From Hirudo medicinalis (lineage: Eukaryota > Annelida > Clitellata > Hirudinida > Hirudinidae), in the NCBI GenBank assembly GCA_011800805.1, contig MPNW01000795.1:10596-38383 (forward strand): DNA of 27,788 nt, in the 5' to 3' direction. The position numbers and the translations under genes are program-made. Positions 16,276 through 26,004 of this stretch are shown piece after piece. The notes under the pieces were generated by a model that saw nothing but the letters and a program-made list of their open reading frames with translations, was not told the DNA's origin and made no database searches. Within the stretch, counting starts at the first letter, position 1; the number at the start of each line of letters is the position of its first letter.

Positions 16276-17696
16276 GTATTAATAATAATAGTAATATTAA
16301 TAATAATATTATACTATAATTTTTATGTTAAAAATTTTAATTATCTATTAAATAAAATTATCGATTCGAAATGAACATTATCAAGCACTGCCCAAAGCAG
16401 TGCAGCAAAATGCAGCAAAATTCCTTGAAAATATTTTTTATCTCTAAATTCAATTCGATTCAATAATAATTGCGCCTTACAAATAATTATTATTATTATT
16501 TAATATTATTATTATTATTATTATTATTCAATTCCAACCGTTCATGTTTGAAGACTCGACAACACCCTCTATCTTTCCAGTGGCAATGTCGTTGGTTGGA
16601 AGATCGTACACGTCTTGAAGCCGGAGCAGGGCCAGCGCCGATCCGTAGAGATCTTCCGAGTCTGGGAACCAACTTGTCTGAGAAGACAATCTGCTGAGAA
16701 AGGCTGTTAAAAGTCAAAGAGGATTATTTATGAGTCACTCTGCAAACGATGGCAATTTCTTGATTCTCTTGTTGCAAGTGGAAAATCTAAGTACATCGAA
16801 ATGAAATTATGCCCTCGTAATTCCGGAATGATTAAAACAATATTTGTTATTTAGGCGAATTAAATCATTTCGTTTATGAAATCATGGGAAAGGAATGGTT
16901 ATTTGTCTTAAATTAATGCCTGACATTAATTTTGTTTTGGATTTTTAAGAATAATTTGTAAATATTTTGTGAGTTACCGTGGTCTCTTATCCATAAAAAA
17001 TTGAGTTTGCAAAACATACACCTGTATCGTTGTGATGCATCATGCACCTGTATCATTACCGTGCACCATGCTCTCACCTTGACTTCCATGAGGTTTGATG
17101 TAATGTTCAACAATGTTGGTCCAGTCAATAGCGAATCTTTTGACGAGCAAATAGGCGTTGACAGGATTAGAGAGATATTTCATTGGGTCGTTCAGAGCTT
17201 TCTCGCTGTGTTCTTGTAATTCTTTGGCTACCCTTGTATTTAATATTTTGAATTTGATATTTGTTTGTGAATGTAAAAAATAAATTAACTCCATTTTTCT
17301 CGAACTTAACTAATTACTTAGTGTCATACCTAAGAAGCTGTTTAGGAATGAGGCACAATTTCAAGTTGTACTTATTCAAATTGTTATTCACTTCAAATAC
17401 TTTTTACTAATAAAAATAAAATTATCTCACAAAATATGTTGTACAGTTTAATAACAAACTAATTCCAAAGATTATTGAACTTGCACAGCATTTGTTAACG
17501 AATTCAAAAAGCAGAATTACATTTCCAGCTTCTTAATCCTAACAAGTTCTTGTTCAATGTACGTCAGCAGCTCTTTAGCGACAGAATTTTCTGCTCTCAA
17601 GGCTTTCGTGAGTTCAACGAGGGCAGTGAACATGTCCCTTCCATGGACTGCGGTTGCCAGTAGCAACAACAGCAGACAGCAACAGCCGCTTCTCAT
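12399..17696 (-). CDS. P4HA: Prolyl 4-hydroxylase alpha subunit, 14 exons
   Basis: Collagen prolyl 4-hydroxylase alpha subunit. In the family it works in the ER lumen as an alpha2-beta2 tetramer with PDI, using Fe(II), 2-oxoglutarate, O2 and ascorbate to make 4-hydroxyproline. Exons: 17696-17521, 17232-17078, 16703-16566, 15094-14934, 14684-14633, 14485-14322, 14189-14019, 13845-13775, 13523-13424, 13317-13264, 13139-13077, 12965-12897, 12761-12665, 12469-12399. All phases join, giving about 513 residues (usual 510-550). The start at 17696 gives a signal peptide (Leu run, 'ATAVHG' cleavage). An ATG 28 codons upstream is in frame but would bury it. The N-terminal dimerisation region has 'SNPVNAYLLVKRF'. 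The TPR-like peptide-binding region has 'LALLRLQDVYDLP', 'DDCFQLGLVAYNRGDFYHA' and 'LDYLSYAMYRQGN'. 'YEKLCRGE' is the family hallmark. The catalytic C-terminus has H409-x-D411, H479 and K489. The paralogue class (P4HA1/2/3) cannot be set. Confidence 0.97.
15150..15740 (+). pseudogene. Decayed LINE reverse transcriptase C-terminus
   Basis: Inside P4HA intron 3, on the opposite strand. Around 15240-15420, in two overlapping frames, it reads 'LTRFDYCNSLL', 'RLISGSWSRTSEHIAPVL' and 'KSLHRLE', matching the RT thumb consensus of jockey/CR1/RTE-like LINEs ('SRLDYCNSLL...ARL...DHITP.L..LHWLP'). Past 15420 the frame is broken by many stops; 15580-15720 may correspond to the usual 'GPR.WNSLP' end. No poly(A). 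The segment up to the (TAA)n at 15987 may be its 3' tail. Family cannot be fixed from this fragment. Confidence 0.75.
15987..16275. repeat. (TAA)n microsatellite with 117-base assembly gap
   Basis: Pure TAA triplets at 15987-16081, N at 16082-16198, TAA again from 16199 to about 16275. The gap is an unresolved repeat length, not a biological boundary. Located in P4HA intron 3, just after the LINE relic. Confidence 0.95.
16485..16528. repeat. (ATT)n microsatellite in P4HA intron 3
   Basis: Nearly pure ATT repeat 38 bases inside the intron from the donor of the exon ending at 16566. It is the reverse complement of the TAA array about 200 bases away. Confidence 0.9.
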
Positions 17697-18226
17697 GTCG
17701 AAGAAGTCGAAGGAACAACAAATACAGCGACTACCTTCGATTTCTTTCAAGCAATGTTTTGCGTTCTCCTGCAGTTGCAATTCACTTTCGAAGATTATGA
17801 ATTTCTTGGACGAAAACCCTCAGACGAAGTCATCCTTGCTTCAGAGAAATCCAAACTCTCCTGCGTCATTCAGCCTGCTGATAGTCACGTATTTTATTCG
17901 AATGCCTCGTGGCACAAAACCATTCAGACGTTCAGTCGGTTCCAGAAATAATCCTTTCTCAGTTTTTAATGTGTCTTTGCCTCACAACTTTATTCACGAG
18001 GCTTGAGTGACTGCTTCGCAAATGTCGATACAGTGTTCAATTCTTAGGATTCCAAGCTCATAATGTACGCAGGGAACAATGCTGGCTATTTTGAAAACCA
18101 TTCAACTTTAAGGGTTGGTTTTATTTGCATGCTAATTAATGAATATGTTAATAACTTATCGATGCTATAAATAAATATCTTGGATTATTGGCGATGAAGT
18201 TAAAATAAGTAAATGTAAATGTACTT

Positions 18227-18284
18227 CATTTATATAGAGGCGCTTCTTGTTAACCATTTATGTAGCGCTCCTTCCCAAGGGCGC
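18227..18284. repeat. Imperfect direct repeat with GCGC hairpin
   Basis: Two related units, CATTTATATAG-A-GGCGCTTCTT (18227-18248) and CATTTATGTAGCGCTCCTT (18256-18274). The second folds with the following AAGGGCGC. The pattern 'TTTATATAGCGC...AAGGCGCTT' is common at ends of repeats in marine invertebrate genomes (from memory), so this may be a repeat fragment. Confidence 0.4.
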
Positions 18285-19066
18285 TTGCGGCAGTGCAGGC
18301 TGGGTTTCGAACACGACACATTACAATTGTTGTCATTATCGCCTTATGCAGAAATGCAACTCATTCGGCCAAAGAACAATCTGTTCACCAATTATTGAAA
18401 CCTAGTAATAAATGGACTAATAAATAGTCTCTCATTGGCTTATAATCAAGTATTTATTTTAATATTTTAAACGAATAATGTCAACAAATTATTTCATCAA
18501 CAATAATTGAGAAAGTCTGCGAATTACATTTAATGCCACGTTGTCAATTCTGAGGACATTCTTAAACTCTGATCACGAATGATTGTTGACACGAACTTGA
18601 TTCGTGAATGCCACTTTACTTATCAAGTTGTTGGGGGAAAATGAAGTTTTTACGAGAAAAAAAATAAAAGTATCAATTACTGGTTTAATTAAATTTAATT
18701 TCCTCGTGATGAAATCTAATTGAACACATATCTGAAAATATTTATTTAAAATAAAAATAATTAAATACTGTTTTCGAAGTAAAATGCACAAAATAAGTTT
18801 TCCATTTATTTTGTTTTTTGATGTTTATTGTTTCTTCTCAAGCTGTAAATTTGAGCAGGTATTTCAATAAATCTTCCGTGAATCACGAAGAGCATGATTT
18901 TAAACGATTAAATACGTTTTCAAACAAATTTGAGGGCATTAAAAACATATAAATTCATAGTGTTGACAGAATTTTCTTCAATAGAAATATTTTTCACAAA
19001 ATATATTTTACTTATTTTAAGAAACATTATTGTTTAAAGAATCGTTTATCGAAGGGGAGCCCAATT

Positions 19067-19072
19067 TTTATT
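19067..19072 (-). promoter_or_regulatory. Candidate poly(A) signal for SSUH2
   Basis: AATAAA on the minus strand about 360 bases past the SSUH2 stop codon. The hexamer is frequent by chance in this AT-rich DNA. Confidence 0.25.
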
Positions 19073-19435
19073 ATAAATATTTTTTAAAAACTCAAACATT
19101 AAACTTGAGAATAAAACTCAAAATATTAAATTTCATTTTGTGCTTCGATGAACAACAATCAATGTACACAGTCAATCACAATCAAATCAACCGTGAATCG
19201 TCGAAGAAAAAGAAAGATTGCAGTGAGTTGAGCATTTTTCATCTACGCGTCCTAAACTCTGCTACGTCATTCACCTTGAATGACCTTGACGTAGACGTCC
19301 TTGGAGATGAGAAAAAACGTTTTAAATGTTTCAAATGTTCGGGCAAAAAATCGAAAACGAATTCTCATGCGATCTTGAATTCGCTAACTTCGAAGCAATC
19401 GCCTCGTGTTCGACTCCTGGCTCGTCCGTGGAAAA

Positions 19436-21166
19436 TCAGATGATGGAGCAACCACAGCAGTGTTTCTGAGGGTACAGCGGCGAGTGGACGACCTTGTCCT
19501 TGCCGTAGATCCAGAACTTGATCTCCTCGTTCCTCCAGGTGCAAGTGCACTCAGTCATCGGGATGACCTTCAATTTCTGCCTCTGTGGATGAAATTAAAT
19601 CACAAGTTCAACGTTTCATTGTTCGTAGAATATGAAATTATTTTTTTTTAATTGTAACTAAATATGAAGTGAAAATATTAAATTGGAAATTTATATTGTA
19701 ATTAAAATGGTAATTAAAATGAATTGTGATTACTTCAAATGACCTGCATTATTATCCTGGCATATGAATTGAATAATTTGATATGTTCAGCCAACAAGAC
19801 ATCGGATGCATTGCACAACTCCTCATCAGGATGGTTCACTATTGGCCACACCTTATTAATAATAAAGTATTATTATTATTAATGTTGTTAATGATTTATT
19901 TATCTTGACATTAATTGTAAAAGATTAAAATAACAATTCTGAATTTATTTACGGGTCTCAAAGAGTCCATTTTAAGCAGCAATTTATAATAATTAATGAA
20001 TTCAAGACCATCGCGTGTTTTCCTCACAAACCCTGCTCTGAGTCTGTTCAAAGACATCGTATCCTTCCGCTGCCTTCAGAAGTTCAACCGGAAGTTGACA
20101 GTGGTTCACCAGGTGGTCGCAGAAATTGTTTGAGCTTTGAAGTTGATTTGAAAGAATTTTTAAAAATGCACTTCAATATTATATATTTCCCACTAAAAGA
20201 ATTTATAACGTGATTGTTACGAATTCAAGAAAATATTTTGCTTACAATTTATTTTGACACAAATCCTTAATACAAAAAAAATGTTTATTTAAAATAAATA
20301 AGAAAATCATGAGTTTAGTTATTGCTTTTTAAATTAATCTCAAATTTCAAAGAAGTGCAATGGAAGTCACAATCACTAACTTTAAAACGAATAACCGTGA
20401 ATCCGTGAAATATTTAAGAAAGAAATGGAAATTTGAAGAAAAAAAACAACAAAAACTAAAAACTGATTGCAATAACTATGCACATATCTGTAAATATAAT
20501 TATGACAACAATTATTATGTTCCTGTAAACGTAATTATCTTGTAATTATTTTGTTTCTGTAACCTTTTGCAACCTCTGAACCTGCTCTGAAGTTCGTTGA
20601 AAGAATGGGATTCACTTTCGTAGAATTTTCAGAAACTAAAAAAAATTTAAAACTTCTTCGTTTTCTCATAATTTTCCGACTTTCAGTTCTTTTGGAAATT
20701 CCTTGGATTCAATTTCCTCAATTATTGCTTTCCGTGCATCGATCAATCAATCTTTCTTTTATTTTTCATATTTTCTATCCACTAATTTTCCATTCTTTTA
20801 TTCTCCGTCCATCCATCTTTTTTAAAAATCTTTTCCTTCATCCATCCATCAATGTCTCCATCTCAATAAAGTTTGGAAGCAGTATTTTCTTAGCAATTAA
20901 ATCGATTTTTATGTAAATTCGGATCAGTGTCTGCAAGCCAACTTAGATCACGACAAAGCGCCACTCGGAAGCGGTGCTACATGAATGGTTCGAGCGCTTC
21001 TGTTGCCAATGCTGACGATTTACAACAAACAGCAAATTTCATAAATATATGAAAAAGCAGAATAAAAATCAATAAACCTCAGTTCAACGAATCCCAACAC
21101 AGGATGAACGTGATTACATTCACCTTCAAAAGTACCTGCTTACAATTACATTCTACATAGTAATCA

Positions 21167-21241
<75 letters not shown>

Positions 21242-22341
21242 GTTAATTAATTAATTGATAATTAACATAATTGGTACAAGGTTAAAGCACTTGACATTTT
21301 TATGGATAGCGATGGCAGTACGGATTAGGTTATAAGGTTAGTAAGGTTAATAAAGTTAATGAGGTTAGTAAGGTCAGCCTCAAATACATTGCATAGTTGC
21401 TGGTTAAACGCAGTGGAAATAATTGGACGTGGAGCGGATGGTCACGGTTGACAGAGTTGTTCCATGGAAAAAAAGAAGAGGGAAGCAGACGTAGATTCCG
21501 TTCGTTGCTATTGGTGGCTGAAAAAGGCAGGAAATTGAAGAAAATGATGACGATCACGACGACAACGACGACGACGATGATGATGATGATGACGAAGAAG
21601 AAGATTATGCGGTCGACGAGGGAAGAAGGGGTTCGCATGCCTGAAATAAACGTCTCCATCTTGTGACAAATTGCATCTCATTTTCCATTTCCAGGTCATC
21701 AACATTCCACGCCTCAGGAAGAAATTTCAGGAAAAATCGAATTTTTATTCCACAGCAATACAACTTTATGCCTGCCATGCGGAATGAGAAATCGGTATTT
21801 TAGCGAGATAAAATGATTCTCAGATGCCTTAGCAATATCATTACATAGTGGTGATGATGATGTTGGTGATGGTGGTGATGATGATGGTGGTGGTGGTGAT
21901 GATGATGGTATTGGTGGTGGTGGTGGTGATGATGATGTTGATGGTGGTGATGATGATGATGATGGTGTTGGTGGTGGTGATGATGCCTATCCAGGCGGCC
22001 TGGTGGCCAGACACCCGCTCATTTAAGATCACTTTGAACAGAAATCGGAAAGGAGAAAATTCAACAGCAAAAATAATGACGAAGGCAATATCGGTGATGA
22101 CACAGGTGTTGATGATGATGATGATGATGACGATGATGACGACGACGATTGTGTTGGTGATGACGATGATGAAAACATAAATGAATATTGTAGATGGCGG
22201 TAGCGATGGCATCAGATGACGATATTAGCCAGGATGATGATTATGCTTCGATAACATGATCCTAGGGATAATAACGAAAATAATGATGATGAAGACGACG
22301 ACGACGACGATGATGTTGATGATTTTGATGACGATGATGAC

Positions 22342-22376
<35 letters not shown>

Positions 22377-25300
22377 GGTGTTGATGATGATGATGGTGGT
22401 GGTGATGATGACGATGATGATGGTGTTGGTGGTTTTGGTGGTGATGATGACGACGACGATGATGATGATGATGATGATGATCGTGGTGATGGTGATGACG
22501 NACTACTAACTACATAGCATGCACCTATGGACAGCTATTGAACAATTACAACAGAAACAAGGAAGTTAGAATTATTCTCAAAATGATGATGATGATGATG
22601 ATGGTGATGGTGATGATGATGGTGGTGGTGGTGGTGATGATGATGATGGTTTGGCGGTAATGATGATGCCGGCGACAGCAACATTAATGGTCTGTTTACC
22701 CTAGCAAATGTTGTCAATTCGAAGCAGTTCATCAACGATCAAATTGCAATTTATTTTATGTTTCTTTGTCCACAAACAGCATTAAACCACTGATAATAAG
22801 TAAATTTAACGACAGTAATAATAATAATAATAAGAAGAAGAAGAAGAAGAAGAAGAGATGATTAATGTTTGAGAGTGAAGTAAAAGAGTCAATTGCAACT
22901 GACTATTCAATCCGGAGGTTGATAAAGCACTTGAGGTATTTCAGTCCTTGGCAGGTTCTGCAGGCCACTCTCCCGTCACCACCACAAGACGGACACCTGC
23001 AAATTAATTCGAAATAATGCCAATTAATATTCGTAATAATAGCGATAAGAATAATTTCAATATTATTCTCAATTATCGAACATGTTCTCAATTATTTGTT
23101 ATTAACTATTAATAACTTCACACTGAGACATTTCCTGAATATGCACATTGCGCAAATAAATTGCTGATATTTGAATATTAATTTCGAATTAAAACAAATT
23201 TAAAAATTAAGCATTTAAGAATCTACTCTTGCCCAAACTATTTTAAGTGGTTAAAGAGTTTTAAAACCACATCTAAAGCACATCTGAACCACATTTGAAC
23301 CACATCTGAAACATATCTGCCCACCTCTTCCTTCCAGTTCCGTGACATCTCCAGCAGGAGTCAATGTGACGGGGTCCATCACTCTTCCAGAGCCTCCCTG
23401 ATCCGTGGCAGGAGATGCATCTCTTGAAGCCCCTCCCCAAGCAATTGAAACACCGCAAACATCCTTGGCATCTGCAGGCCACACACGGCTGGAATTCGAT
23501 AAATTTAATTAATTGTTTGAAACAAATTTAAATGCGGTTATTTTGTTTACAATTAATTTCAGAGTTTTACGATTTAAAATTTCACAAATTATGATATTAG
23601 TATGACTATATTTTCTACTTATTTACCGAAAATCCTAAACGAATTGAAGATAGAAAATGTTATGTCAATATTTTTATATTACATAAATATTTTATGAATA
23701 ATTGAAAAGAAATTAATTAAAATGAAGTAGGAAATTATTTAGCGAAATTATTTATCCAGAAATCTTCTGATTCTCACCTCAAATCCTTATTCCCATCATT
23801 TACTGAACCCATTTAAGCATTCATCCTCGCAAATATTTAATTATGCGATTTAATAATTTTTGGGTCGAATGAAATGTTTCTTGATCGACAAATATTATCT
23901 GCAATTATTATCTTTATTTATAATATTATTCACGATTAATATTATCTGCAATTATTACCTTTATTTATGACAATATTTCACAATCAAAGGCGTTAATTTC
24001 TCTCGTTACAACGTCCGTGTCGTTCGGTGCACAAGTTGATTAGGCAAACAAAATGGATTATTTTTTTTACGAGAGAAAATCTTTCAAATGAGAGAAAATG
24101 GTTGCTTAATTATTCAAAGCACCTTTGCATTTTGAATGCTTCGAAAAGAAGACGAAGTGCGGAATTAAACATTTAAGGACATTTAAAAGAAATCTTTTCA
24201 CTTTCTTTGTGATGATGGATATTCTTATTTTGCTGCTGTTGCTGTTATTATTATCATTATTATTATAATTATAATTATTATTATTATTGTTATTATTATT
24301 ATTATTGTCACCATTATTTTCATTTTAGACGCAACATTTGCAATACTTCCACCTCGTACTTTTACTATAATTAATCATAACTCAAATGTTTAGTACTTGG
24401 ATTATTCAAATCCTCAGCTTAATACATTCAACATTCTCCAGTAATTGTTCACCAACATAAAATTGATGACACGTAACATTTCAAATGTCTTCTGCCATTT
24501 TTTAAACTCGCAAAAATATAATTTTCCAAATTATCATAAAATAAATGCTTCTCTTAAAATTTCATCATTAAAAGTTATTTAATTTAAATTTCAGAAAACA
24601 TTTTTATTAGTGCGTCTCAAATCCAATCAAATTCTCTGCTTCCAAACAGGATTAAATGGCTTCATAACAAAGTGGGAAATTATTTTTACTTATTCAAATA
24701 ATATTATTTTGAAAGTTATTTCTCAAATAAGGTTGTAATATGTAATTATTTATTATAATTATATTTTCTGCTCTTAAATTAAAAAAATTATTGTTATTAT
24801 AATTTGCATTTAATCAAGCAATAAAATCAATTTCAAGATAATCAGATTAACTATCAATAATTTATTGTTTAAAATCACACTAACAAATATTATATTGATA
24901 TATATTATTATAAAATGACCATAAATAATAATAAAATAAATAAAAATAATTATGAATTAAAAATAATTACGAACCATGATGTTGGCAGTGTGAGGAACCT
25001 CCATGAGGTGGATCTCATCGTGAAAAATCTGATTTGGTTGACACTGAACGTCCCAGGGAGCAGGTGCGAGTCCATTGGCGGGACTGTCAATTATTTGGCC
25101 TGCAGACGCCCAATGATTTGTTGGAAGCAGTTTGTTTTGATTTTTAAGGTACTTGGTTTTTGTTCTTTTACAAATTATTTCGTAATTATTGTGCGGTTCT
25201 TTTTTATGACCTGATAAGTAATATCTGATAATGATTTGTGACTTGATAAAGTTTAGATTAATTTGTAAAATTTACATTTTAAAATAATTCGGCTTAATTA

Positions 25301-25966
25301 ACTCAGTTATGATTTTATAAATTCTTCAGTAAATTCGACAAGCAGAAGCTCACATTAATGTGAAAATATAAAAACAAGCTTTGAATATTTTTGCACGTTT
25401 TTGAATATGGATTAATGTTTATGGATTAATGAAATAATGAAATGGTTACTAAATGTTAGTGTAAATACCTTTAAACCCGTGGAACGTTATTTTGGAGTTC
25501 CAACAAAATTTATAAAATTTATAGAAATTTATTGAAAAATGTTGGCAAGTAGAACTGAGTCTTTGAATTTTGTGTTCCAACAAGGATTTACAGGAAATGT
25601 AAGTCTTAAGGATTATTTAAGTTTTCACTCTGAAACGTCTCAGTTCCGTGCATTGCATCAGAATTTGAATCTCAAATTTGAATTTCAAACAATAATTATT
25701 ACTTTTACCTTAAGTTTTGTTTATCTGAAATTTGATCTCTGGAATAGCCAAATAATGCAATTTTCGGAAAAAACACTAAAATTACAAACAAAAAATGAAC
25801 TATTTGTGAGAGAACGTTCTGTTTTCATATCTTTTGAAGCATTACAAAGTTTATTATTACAAACGATTAAGTAACTAAATCCCTTAAATTGATGTTGAAA
25901 AATATTTGAAAACAATGAAATAATAATTTGAATTTATTTTATTGAGTTAATTTCTTATTTATTTAC

Positions 25967-26004
<38 letters not shown>

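Larger units (their letters stand above)
17697..19435. other. Spacer: P4HA 5' flank and SSUH2 3' flank
   Basis: 17697-18010 is less AT-rich and probably holds the P4HA 5' untranslated region. The plus-strand 149-codon frame there is antisense to P4HA exon 1 and matches nothing I know. 18225-18305 holds a small repeated, GC-richer element. 18310-19030 is AT-rich without signal. 19030-19435 is expected SSUH2 3' untranslated sequence; a 137-codon plus-strand frame crosses it without family resemblance. Confidence 0.5.

Noticed and set aside
15721..16374. 217-codon plus-strand open frame
   Set aside because: It runs through the N gap and the TAA array, so most of it is poly-Asn/poly-Ile from the repeat. 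No conserved domain in the remainder.
17697..17780. Upstream in-frame ATG of P4HA at 17780
   Set aside because: It would place 28 charged and Cys-containing residues before the hydrophobic signal peptide. The ATG at 17696 gives a standard secretory N-terminus.
17557..18006. 149-codon plus-strand open frame
   Set aside because: Antisense to P4HA exon 1 and its 5' flank. The sense strand has a clear signal peptide, N-terminal homology and phase-matched splicing; this frame resembles no family.
19030..19443. 137-codon plus-strand open frame
   Set aside because: Crosses the SSUH2 3' flank and overlaps the last codons of its terminal exon. Lys/Ser-rich with no recognisable domain.
21328..21376. 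Possible telomere-like repeat
   Set aside because: The unit is GGTTARTAA-like (9 bp), not TTAGGG, and only about five imperfect copies lie inside an intron.
21841..22212. Open frames rich in Ile/Thr or Met/Val on both strands
   Set aside because: Direct translation of the GAT/GGT repeat array.
22535..22735. Minus-strand frame with a long poly-His run
   Set aside because: The His run is only the reverse complement of the GAT/GGT block; flanking residues look non-coding.
23268..23322. Possible CRISPR-like array
   Set aside because: Units are 11 bp and contiguous with no spacers, in a eukaryotic intron. No repeat-spacer structure occurs anywhere in the window.
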